Source: JAMOQA01 sp964420365 | Lineage (GTDB): Bacteria; Acidobacteriota; Polarisedimenticolia; J045 | NCBI GenBank assembly: GCA_964420365.1 | Contig: CAYQTA010000095.1 | Span: 1 to 11,651, forward strand | Reading direction: 5' to 3' | Length of the DNA: 11,651 bases | Shown here: positions 1-6,027 of the stretch, piece after piece | How positions within the stretch are numbered: the first letter of the stretch is position 1 | Layout: every line of letters starts with the position of its first letter | The notes under the pieces: generated by a model | What the model was told of the DNA's origin: nothing | The model's input: the letters and a program-made list of their open reading frames with translations, nothing else | The model's database searches: none | Position numbers and translations under genes: made by a program

Positions 1-3000
1 GTCCGCCGCCAGGTCGCCGGAGAGATCGTGCCCGGCGTCCGCGGGGAACGCCGGCGTGCTGTCCGAGCCGTAGACCTTCTGCGCGACCACGGTCGTCCCG
101 ACCCCCCACACCGTGTCCGTCGGCGGCGTCCACTCGAGCCGCAGGTCGTCCGGCCCGCCCGCATCCTCCTGCCGGTAGACCATCAGGTCGCCGATCGCCC
201 GGGGAGGGTTGATCCCCTTCACCGTGTGGGGAATCCCGGAGAGCTCGTTGCTCGGGTCCGAGGCCTTCGAACAGTGCTCGGCCCGCACGACGAAGAAGTA
301 CTCCACCCCGTCCTCGAGACCGCCGACCACGAGCGTGTCGCGGTCGGCCGCAACCGTCTCCTCCGACGCATACGGCCCTCCCGAACTCGTGCCCCACTGG
401 ACCCGGTACCGGAGGACGTCCGGCTCCCGGTCCGTGTTGTCCCAGTGGACCCGGAGCCGTCCTCCCTCCTCGGTGTCGGTCACGGAGAGCAGCGTCGGCG
501 CGTGGGGCGGATCCGGGTTCTCGGGAGAGCCCGACTTGCAGTCGTTCGGGTCCGGGTTCCCGCCGTAGCAGGTCTCGTTGTAGTTCGACCATCGGCTCTC
601 GAAGCCGTTCTCGTCGACGCTGACGACGTAGTAGTAGTAGGTCGCGCAGTTCGTCAGGCCGGTGTCCAGGTAGGTGGTCTCCGCCGTCTCCGCCACCAGT
701 GCGTACGTCCCGTTCGCCGTCCTCGACCGGAAGAGACGGTACACCGATGCCTCCGGCACGGCGGTCCACTCGATCCTCAGTTCTCCCGAGCCCGCCCGGT
801 CGATCGACGTGATCGTCGGGGCGGGCGGCGCCGGGATCCGCAACCGCGTCGCCGGGTCGGCCTGGAGGGCGAAGGAGCGCACGAACGTGACGTCCCCCTT
901 CTTCTCGAAGTCGCTCCGCAACCGCAGGTCCAGGTTGGCCACCAGGCGTTCCTTGTGCTTGCCGAAGATCTCCTCGTAGAACGGGTCCAGCACCCCGTCG
1001 AGCTGGAACGAGTAGGTCAGGTGCGCCGGGGCCATGCCCCCGACGACTCCTTTCCGGGCCGTCGTCAGCCAGTCCTCGAGGAACGTGTACCAGATGTCGT
1101 TCGACGAGGTCGGCGAGCTGGTGGCCGCGTGGTTCCCCGTGATGCAGTTCGCGTGGACGGTGAACGGGAGCGGTGTGTCCTCGTCGATGTCATCGAGGTC
1201 GTCGGGACCCGTCCCGTCGGTGTCGAAGAAGGTGCAGCCACGCCCCCAGGACTTGTAGCCCCCGTGGCCCGCGAAGGTCAGGAGCGCCGCCCCCTCGTTG
1301 ACCCCCGCATCGATGCGCTGGTTCTCGTCGTCCGCCGCCTGCTGGCAACCGACGACGGCGGGATCCTGCTCGTACACCTTCTCCGCCCGCTGCGCATCCG
1401 GGATGTCGCCGGTGAACCACTGCTGGTAGATCTCGTCGTGCACCCGGATGAAGTCGTCGCCGTCGTTCTCCGAGACGAGCAGGGCCCTCGCCACCCACGA
1501 GAGGTCCACGGGCCCGGTCTCGTAGTCGACGATCTTCCGGAAGACCTCCTCGGCCTCGGCGAGGTCGTGCGCCGGGATCCTGCCGATCTCGGCGTCGGGC
1601 AGGTCGTCGCCTCCCAGGACCGTCGTGAACCAGGTGTCCGAGGGGTAGTGGCCGAACTGGGAGTTCTCCGAGATGTCGAACATGTAGGTCGGGACGCGCT
1701 CCCGGGGAGGATCGAAGCCGTAGGCGTTCTTGTAGTCCCACGAGCTGTCGCCGACGAGCACGACGTAGGACGGTGCCGGGTTCCAGTGCTCGAGGGTCCA
1801 CCGGACGAAGTCCCGGAGCGCCTGGGGATCCTTGATCCCGTACGAGAACTCGTCGTAGACGTCCTGGACGTCGACGACCGCGGTGGAAAGCCCCTGCGCC
1901 TGCCGGTGCTGGAGGAGCCGGTCGAGCTGGGAACCGGGCGAGGGATCGAGCAGCGGCCGCCAGCCGATCAGCAGCCAGTCCGCCCCGAGACCATCGCCCT
2001 TGAGGGAGTCCCCGAGGGCGGCGTCGAGGTCCGACGGCGGCCGATCTTCCCGGACGCCGGGCACGAGGAAACCGTCCCCGGCGGCGGCGACGAACCACCG
2101 GGTGGCCGGCAGCCCGGAGTCCTCGTCCATCTCGAACCGGTTCTCCCCGGAGGTCCAGGTGACCCCCTGGACGCGGCGCGGCAACGCGAGCTCCATCCCC
2201 GCCTCCGAGGTCGTCGTCCTGGTCACCTCCCACACCTCGGCGGGCCCGGAGAACCCGGCGAGGCGCAGCTCGTGGTCCGCGTTCTCGACGGGAAAGACCA
2301 GCCGATCGCCCGCCGCCTCGTAACGCCGGTCGTAGTCGATCTCGACCCAGTTGACGGCGACCTCGTCGAGGGTGATGTCCTTGCCGTTCTCGTGGCGCCC
2401 CAGGGGAAGGCGCACCGTCACGGTCGTCGTCGTCCCCAGCGGCTGGTCGGGCGAGAACCGGATCTCGGGGCTGTCCACCCCCTGGGTGAACTCCACGTAC
2501 CCGTCCCAGTCCGCGGTATCGCGGGATACACCGTCGACCAGCAGTTCCGTCCGGTGGTAGTTGTCGGCGTACTTGAACCCGAGCTGGTGGACCCGCAGGA
2601 CCACCTCGCCGCCGGCGTGGCCGGGCGTGTCCACCACCTGGTCCAGCTCCGCGGGCGACCCGCTGGCGATCAGGAACGGGTCGACGTACCAGTGGTCGAC
2701 GCCGTCGTGGGGAACGAATCCCTGGAACTTCTCGTCCTCCTCGTGGTGGACGGTCTCCCGGAAGGTCGTGGGCACCGGGTATCCACTGGCCGGGGCCCGG
2801 GTGCCCGGGTCCGCCTCGACGCGCGCCGGCCCGTCGGCCACGTCGAGGCGGTAGACGTTCGTGTCGGTGTAGTCTCCGTCCTGCCAGACGTCGTCCTCCA
2901 GGATGTCCGCGTCGACCCGCTCGCCGTAGAAGACGATCGCGTCCCCCGGGTCGAACGAGCCATCGTCCTCCCCCTCGACCAGGACCGGGATCTCGACCCC

Positions 3001-3855
3001 CTGGCAGGTCAGCCGGTAGCGCCGCGGGTCGTGGGACGTGAGGAACGAGAGCAGGCCCGGTTCGTTCGCCTGGAGCCACTCGTAGGTCACCCGGTAGAGG
3101 CCGTCCCGCTCGACGGTGAGCTGCCAGGCCGGGTAGGTCGGCGCGGCGCGCGTGCCGAGGGGCTCCGGTGCGGACGGCGCGAGGGGCGCCCGGGGAACAT
3201 CCCCGGCCCCCCAGGCGATCTCGTCGCCCAGGCGGTCGACCAGCAGGTCGGCCCCGGCCCCGGCTGCCGCCGGGGCCCGGCCGGCACCCGGGCCTCCCGG
3301 CGTCCGCTCGAAACGGACGACCAGCCGCCGGGCCAGGCGGTACGTACCCGAGGCGGGATCGACGTCGAGGGGACGCAGCTCGACCTCGGCGAAGCGCAGC
3401 GAGCGGAACGCTCCGTCGGCGACGATGATCTCTGCGGGAGCACCGGGCCAGAAACCCGCATCCTCCGTGAACGTTTCCAGCAGGGGCGGCCGGTCCGGGT
3501 CGAAGGCGGGGTACGGGGCGATCGGCCCCGGGATCGTTCCCCGGGACCACTCGGCCTCCACGGAGAGGATCCTCAGGGAACCCCCCGGCGGCAGGGCGAT
3601 CCGTTCCCGCCGGACGGGAACCTCGGGGGCGCCCGGCACCCGCATCGTCCCGAACCCGTCGATCCGCGGCGTGACGGCGCCGGACGCGGGAACCCACTGG
3701 ACCGGCCCGGCCTCGAGGACCAGCTCCAGGACTCCCGGCTCGCCCGGGGCCGGCGAGACGGTCACCCGCGGGCCCGCCATGCCTCCCGGGGATGCCAGGA
3801 TCGAGACGAGGAAGAGACAAAGGACGGCGGCGGCCGCTCCCGGGTACCGGATCAT
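1..3855 (-). CDS. Secreted gingipain-like C25 cysteine peptidase with fibronectin type III repeats (3' end beyond window)
   Basis: Reads open for 1285 codons from ATG 3855 to the window edge, so the C-terminus is missing. Residues 1-28 form a signal peptide (MIRYPG, then a hydrophobic AAAAVLCLFLVSILA core), which argues for this start over Met26; upstream lies a weak GAGGA. Residues about 30-215 resemble the C25 propeptide (a stretch like LRPLDVDPASGTYRLARRLV). The peptidase domain spans about 622-985, from ADWLLIGWRPLL onward. The catalytic pair is visible: His864 in TFAGHGG and Cys904 in VHANCITG, spaced like the His/Cys dyad of gingipains. Two FnIII-like domains follow at about 1005-1095 and 1114-1211, and a third module starts near 1215. 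Family knowledge: C25 enzymes are secreted endopeptidases, often with C-terminal sorting domains; whether one is present here cannot be seen. Arg/Lys specificity cannot be inferred. It may act on general extracellular protein or, speculatively, on the neighbouring RiPP product. Confidence 0.9.
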   Translation of the reverse strand, partial: MIRYPGAAAAVLCLFLVSILASPGGMAGPRVTVSPAPGEPGVLELVLEAGPVQWVPASGAVTPRIDGFGTMRVPGAPEVPVRRERIALPPGGSLRILSVEAEWSRGTIPGPIAPYPAFDPDRPPLLETFTEDAGFWPGAPAEIIVADGAFRSLRFAEVELRPLDVDPASGTYRLARRLVVRFERTPGGPGAGRAPAAAGAGADLLVDRLGDEIAWGAGDVPRAPLAPSAPEPLGTRAAPTYPAWQLTVERDGLYRVTYEWLQANEPGLLSFLTSHDPRRYRLTCQGVEIPVLVEGEDDGSFDPGDAIVFYGERVDADILEDDVWQDGDYTDTNVYRLDVADGPARVEADPGTRAPASGYPVPTTFRETVHHEEDEKFQGFVPHDGVDHWYVDPFLIASGSPAELDQVVDTPGHAGGEVVLRVHQLGFKYADNYHRTELLVDGVSRDTADWDGYVEFTQGVDSPEIRFSPDQPLGTTTTVTVRLPLGRHENGKDITLDEVAVNWVEIDYDRRYEAAGDRLVFPVENADHELRLAGFSGPAEVWEVTRTTTSEAGMELALPRRVQGVTWTSGENRFEMDEDSGLPATRWFVAAAGDGFLVPGVREDRPPSDLDAALGDSLKGDGLGADWLLIGWRPLLDPSPGSQLDRLLQHRQAQGLSTAVVDVQDVYDEFSYGIKDPQALRDFVRWTLEHWNPAPSYVVLVGDSSWDYKNAYGFDPPRERVPTYMFDISENSQFGHYPSDTWFTTVLGGDDLPDAEIGRIPAHDLAEAEEVFRKIVDYETGPVDLSWVARALLVSENDGDDFIRVHDEIYQQWFTGDIPDAQRAEKVYEQDPAVVGCQQAADDENQRIDAGVNEGAALLTFAGHGGYKSWGRGCTFFDTDGTGPDDLDDIDEDTPLPFTVHANCITGNHAATSSPTSSNDIWYTFLEDWLTTARKGVVGGMAPAHLTYSFQLDGVLDPFYEEIFGKHKERLVANLDLRLRSDFEKKGDVTFVRSFALQADPATRLRIPAPPAPTITSIDRAGSGELRIEWTAVPEASVYRLFRSRTANGTYALVAETAETTYLDTGLTNCATYYYYVVSVDENGFESRWSNYNETCYGGNPDPNDCKSGSPENPDPPHAPTLLSVTDTEEGGRLRVHWDNTDREPDVLRYRVQWGTSSGGPYASEETVAADRDTLVVGGLEDGVEYFFVVRAEHCSKASDPSNELSGIPHTVKGINPPRAIGDLMVYRQEDAGGPDDLRLEWTPPTDTVWGVGTTVVAQKVYGSDSTPAFPADAGHDLSGDLAAD

Positions 3856-3964
3856 CGTATGGAGGTTCCTCGCTGCTGGCTTCGCCCGTGCCGCCCTCGG
3901 GCGGCCCCGATGCCCCCGCTCGCCCTTCAATCTACTGCCGAACCCCTCCCCGCGCCCGTGCATC

Positions 3965-3992
3965 GTTCCCGGGAACCGGTGATCCCGGGATC
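3965..3992. promoter_or_regulatory. Two adjacent 12-bp perfect palindromes upstream of the C25 peptidase gene
   Basis: GTTCCCGGGAAC (3965-3976) and GATCCCGGGATC (3981-3992) are both perfect palindromes. They share a TCCCGGGA core and have centres 16 bp apart, beginning 110 bp upstream of the peptidase ATG. Paired dyads of this kind can be operator sites for a dimeric regulator. In DNA this rich in G and C, short dyads also arise by chance, so a regulatory role is inference. I see no convincing -35/-10 pair between them and the start codon. Confidence 0.35.
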
Positions 3993-4072
3993 CCGGGCCG
4001 CGCTTCCCGCGGCGGCGGGCGGCGTCCCGGGGGCGCGCGGCGCCGCGAGGGGTGCCGGGTAGGACAAAGCGA

Positions 4073-4100
4073 ACGGGCGGCCCCGGAGAAGGCCGCCCGT
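4073..4100 (-). terminator. Probable intrinsic terminator of the RiPP precursor transcript
   Basis: A perfect 10-bp stem (ACGGGCGGCC at 4073-4082 pairing with GGCCGCCCGT at 4091-4100) encloses an 8-nt loop. On the minus strand it is followed by TCGCTTTGTCC, a weak U-rich tail, and it lies about 120 nt past the precursor stop. The plus-strand tail (CCTCGTTCTTG) is similarly weak, but no plus-strand gene precedes it. It would separate the RiPP unit from the C25 peptidase gene downstream. Confidence 0.6.
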
Positions 4101-4149
4101 CCTCGTTCTTGCGTGCACGCCAGAAGAGGCCGCTTTCCGGAACCGGATC

Positions 4150-4170
4150 CCCCCTGCCTGGTGCAGGGGG
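4150..4170. other. Hairpin downstream of the precursor gene
   Basis: CCCCCTGC (4150-4157) pairs perfectly with GCAGGGGG (4163-4170) around a 5-nt loop. It sits about 50 nt beyond the precursor stop and has no U-tract on either strand, so it is more likely a 3'-UTR stabilising stem than a terminator in its own right. Its function is not known. Confidence 0.4.
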
Positions 4171-4221
4171 CCCGGCCCACGAGCCTCGAGCCCCTCTAGA
4201 GCGTACGGGTGGAGACGGTCG

Positions 4222-4338
4222 TCAGGACTGGATCGGACCGTCGGAGCACGAACCCGCGTCGGCGCGTGCGCACCCCGTGGCCCGGGCCTCCACCTTCTCC
4301 GCGTAGATCACGCGGGGCTTCTCGTAGGCCTTCTTCAT
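4222..4338 (-). CDS. Putative RiPP precursor peptide, 38 residues, two cysteines, C-terminal serine
   Basis: The small ORF starts at ATG 4338, 7 nt after a strong GGGAGG ribosome binding site, and ends at TGA 4224-4222. The peptide opens MKKAYEKPRVIYAEK and closes CARADAGSCSDGPIQS. The front half is charged and contains YxxP (Tyr5-Pro8), a pattern also seen in leaders bound by RiPP recognition elements such as those of lasso peptides. The tail, from about Gly22, is small and polar with Cys23, Cys31, Asp27, Asp33 and a terminal Ser38. It lies 190 bp downstream of the PqqD/radical SAM pair on the same strand and is the only small ORF there with a good ribosome binding site. I infer it is the substrate of those enzymes, with leader about 1-21 and core about 22-38; the cleavage point is not visible. 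It has no signal peptide. The mature product and its activity are unknown. Confidence 0.8.
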   Translation of the reverse strand: MKKAYEKPRVIYAEKVEARATGCARADAGSCSDGPIQS

Positions 4339-4361
4339 CGATGTTCCTCCCTCATGAGGTT

Positions 4362-4379
4362 GCCGGGACCATTCCCGGC
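4362..4379 (-). promoter_or_regulatory. Hairpin in the leader of the precursor mRNA
   Basis: GCCGGGA (4362-4368) and TCCCGGC (4373-4379) form a perfect 7-bp stem with a 4-nt loop, ending about 11 nt upstream of the precursor's GGGAGG. Beside it, CCTCATGAGG (4350-4359) is a 10-bp palindrome that overlaps the ribosome binding site by one base. These could stabilise the message or affect ribosome access; no known riboswitch class is recognised. Confidence 0.4.
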
Positions 4380-4452
4380 GTTTCGCGGTTCGGTGCTTCT
4401 TGCCGGACCTGTCCGGATCAGGCCCGGTGCGGGTTGAGGTCAGGTATCCGTG

Positions 4453-4481
4453 GATTTACGCCGGTCCCCCGGCATTTGCAA
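4453..4481 (-). promoter_or_regulatory. Candidate sigma70-type promoter for the precursor gene
   Basis: On the minus strand TTGCAA (4481-4476) and TAAATC (4458-4453) are separated by exactly 17 nt. Each matches 4 of 6 consensus positions. They form an AT-rich patch in otherwise very GC-rich DNA. Transcription would start near 4446 and give a leader of roughly 108 nt before the precursor ATG. This would let the precursor be made in excess of its modifying enzymes. Confidence 0.45.
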
Positions 4482-4492
4482 GCCCTTCCTCT

Positions 4493-4527
4493 CCGGGGCC
4501 CGCGGTTTTCCACCCGCGGCACCCCGG
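4493..4527 (-). terminator. Two-part hairpin directly after the radical SAM stop codon
   Basis: Read on the minus strand, CCGGGG and CCCCGG form an outer 6-bp stem, and CCGCGG/CCGCGG an inner 6-bp stem around an 8-nt loop (GTGGAAAA). A 2/1-nt internal loop lies between them. It begins at the very next base after the radical SAM TGA. There is no U-tract, so it may be a weak terminator, a 3'-end stabiliser or a processing site that uncouples enzyme and precursor levels. Confidence 0.45.
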
Positions 4528-5625
4528 TCAGGTTCCCTCGCAGCCTCCCCCGTCCGTCTCCTCGATCAGTCGCCGGCGCTCGTCCTCCCCGAGCCGCTTC
4601 CATGCCTCGTACTTCGCCTCGCCGGTCACCCGGGCCGCCGGGTACCAGCGCATCGGGCTGCCCGTCTCCTTCTCCGCCACCGCCGGGCAGAAGGTCGCGA
4701 AGGCCGCCGGCTCGTCCTCCCGCAGGCGCTCCATCGCGGCCTCCGTCGCCCGCCGCACGTAGCGGAGCGCCCGGCTCGGAGACCTGCGCGTCCTCCAGAT
4801 CGCGCCGAAGTCTTCCACCTCCAGGATGTTGCACACCTTGCGGCGCCACGCGACGCACGGAAAGACGTCTCCCCGGGGGTCGATCGCCAGCGTGGTCCGG
4901 CCGGCGAAACAGACCGCCGAGAACTGCTCGACGGGGCGCGGTGCGAGTCCCCCGCCGGCCCGGGCCCGCTCGAGGAAGAAGCGGACGAGGGCTTCCCGGT
5001 CCGGGGCCAGGGAGAGCGGTCCCTCGTCACCGTCGTCGGTGGGCACGATGTTCGGATCGAACGTCACCGCGTACCCGATCTCCTCGACCAGGCGCGAAAC
5101 CTCGGCGAGGCGGTCCTGGTTCAGGCGCGTGATCGGGGTCTTCACCGTCGCGTTGACCCCGAGGCGGGCCAGGTTCCCGAGGGCGGCGAGCACCTTCTCG
5201 AACGACCCGCTCACCCCGGTGAGCCGCTCGTGGGTCGCGGCATCCGGCCCGTGGAGACTGATCTCGACCTTGAAGGGAGCCAGCGACGCGAGACGCTCGG
5301 CCGCCTCCGGCCGGGCGAGGGGCACCCCGTTCGTGTAGACCTCCAGGACCAGGCCACGCTCGCGAACGCCCCGGGCGATCTCCCAGAAACCCGGGTGGAG
5401 CAGCGGTTCTCCCCCGCTGAGCACGACCTTGAAGGTCCCGGCGGCCTTCAGCCGGTCGAGGGCCTCGAGCCACTCCGCGGCGTCCAGCTCCCGGTCGTCC
5501 CGTGGCGCGTTGTAACAGAAGGAGCAGAGGAGGTTGCAGCGATAGGTCAGCTCGAGGAGGGCGGTCAGGGGGCGAAGTTCCCGTTCCGCCTGCTGGAGGA
5601 GCCGCGCCAGTGGATTCAGGCTCAT
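4528..5625 (-). CDS. Radical SAM peptide-modifying enzyme with reduced SPASM-type C-terminus
   Basis: 365 residues from ATG 5625, which overlaps the upstream PqqD-like stop as ATGA and so fixes the start. The radical SAM cluster motif is CNLLCSFC (Cys30, Cys34, Cys37), followed by the SAM-binding GGEP (71-74). Other core features are EVYTNG at 95-100 and EISLHGP at 121-127. The C-terminal part has a SPASM-like segment (CFAGRTTLAIDPRGDVFPC, Cys239 to Cys257), then Cys265 and Cys313, and a late Cys362. That is fewer cysteines than a full SPASM domain binding two auxiliary clusters, so a single auxiliary cluster (twitch-like) is plausible. Family knowledge: enzymes of this type use a 5'-deoxyadenosyl radical to install crosslinks, such as thioethers or C-C bonds, in RiPP precursors. 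The adjacent PqqD-like protein and the 38-residue peptide support that role; the exact reaction cannot be read from the sequence. Confidence 0.9.
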   Translation of the reverse strand: MSLNPLARLLQQAERELRPLTALLELTYRCNLLCSFCYNAPRDDRELDAAEWLEALDRLKAAGTFKVVLSGGEPLLHPGFWEIARGVRERGLVLEVYTNGVPLARPEAAERLASLAPFKVEISLHGPDAATHERLTGVSGSFEKVLAALGNLARLGVNATVKTPITRLNQDRLAEVSRLVEEIGYAVTFDPNIVPTDDGDEGPLSLAPDREALVRFFLERARAGGGLAPRPVEQFSAVCFAGRTTLAIDPRGDVFPCVAWRRKVCNILEVEDFGAIWRTRRSPSRALRYVRRATEAAMERLREDEPAAFATFCPAVAEKETGSPMRWYPAARVTGEAKYEAWKRLGEDERRRLIEETDGGGCEGT

Positions 5626-5933
5626 GAAGCCTCCGGGGCACCCTCCCCGGCACGCTCGACGGCTCCCCGCTCGGCAAGCTCCGCCAGGAGTTCCGCGACG
5701 TCCCGCGCGATCTCGTCCCTGCCGACGTCCGCGTACTCGCCGGCCAGCAGGTCCGCGATCTCCCCGATCGACCGCCTTCCATCGACCAGGTCGAAGGCCC
5801 TCGCCCCCGGGCCGTTGAGGACGAGCTGCCACGCACCCCGGGGAACGACCAGCAGTCCCTCGTCCCCGAACAGCGAGAAGGAGACGTCGGGCAGGCGGCG
5901 GTAGACGAGGCTGTCACGAGACGTGTCGGTCAT
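5622..5933 (-). CDS. PqqD-like RiPP recognition element protein
   Basis: 103 residues from ATG 5933, with GAGGG 4 nt upstream. The fold is recognisable from the strand-rich first half (VSFSLFGDEGLLVVPRG, about 17-33). Next comes the hallmark GPGARAFDLVDGRRSIGEIA segment (41-60) and the helical second half (DVAELLAELAERGAVE, 78-93). PqqD-family proteins are small winged-helix-like chaperones that bind the leader of a RiPP precursor and present it to a partner radical SAM enzyme. This one overlaps its partner gene by 4 bp (ATGA), implying translational coupling and matched amounts. It stands alone rather than being fused to the enzyme. The likely ligand is the YxxP-bearing leader of the peptide encoded at 4222-4338. 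It is unlikely to be the true PqqD of PQQ synthesis, because no pqqA, pqqB, pqqC or pqqE genes accompany it in this window. Confidence 0.88.
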   Translation of the reverse strand: MTDTSRDSLVYRRLPDVSFSLFGDEGLLVVPRGAWQLVLNGPGARAFDLVDGRRSIGEIADLLAGEYADVGRDEIARDVAELLAELAERGAVERAGEGAPEAS

Positions 5934-5966
5934 GGAACCCTCGGCGCGTTGGTCCTCTCGGGGCGG

Positions 5967-5995
5967 AGTATACGGCCGGGCCCCGGGCGGGACAA
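5967..5995 (-). promoter_or_regulatory. Probable sigma70-type promoter of the PqqD/radical SAM operon
   Basis: Minus-strand TTGTCC (5995-5990) and TATACT (5972-5967) are separated by 17 nt. The -10 matches 5 of 6 consensus positions and the -35 matches 4. Initiation near 5960 gives a leader of about 27 nt before ATG 5933. It lies in the only gap (94 bp) between the phosphatase-like gene and the RiPP genes, indicating that the RiPP genes form their own transcription unit. Confidence 0.65.
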
Positions 5996-6027
5996 TAAGA
6001 ACCTTACTCGTACCCGTTGTCGACTAA

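Larger units (their letters stand above)
3856..4221. other. Intergenic region between the precursor gene and the C25 peptidase gene
   Basis: This 366-bp stretch carries no credible gene on either strand; its open frames are GC-driven and lack both ribosome binding sites and recognisable protein character. It holds the paired palindromes at 3965-3992, a third GC palindrome (CGCGGCGCCGCG, 4036-4047), the terminator-like hairpin at 4073-4100 and a second hairpin at 4150-4170. It therefore probably combines the 3' end of the RiPP precursor transcript with the control region of the peptidase gene. Confidence 0.6.

Noticed and set aside
1190..3820. A second long minus-strand open frame within the C25 gene, in another reading frame
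   Set aside because: It lacks any domain and has low-complexity Arg/Gly/Pro composition; the frame starting at 3855 carries the signal peptide, catalytic dyad and FnIII modules.
28..4062. A plus-strand open frame of more than 1300 codons opposite the C25 peptidase gene
   Set aside because: The product is Arg/Pro/Gly/Val-rich with no recognisable domain, and the minus strand encodes a clear protease. It is a by-product of high third-position GC.
4052..4306. Plus-strand small ORFs across the intergenic region and the precursor gene
   Set aside because: They have no ribosome binding sites, show low-complexity composition and run through the hairpins.
4403..4416. CCGGAC-CT-GTCCGG dyad in the precursor leader as another hairpin
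   Set aside because: The two-base gap forces the stem down to about 5 bp; too weak to list as a separate element.
5626..5832. Longer N-terminus for the radical SAM protein
   Set aside because: It would overlap the PqqD-like gene in another frame. ATG 5625 overlaps the upstream stop as ATGA, which is typical of coupled genes.
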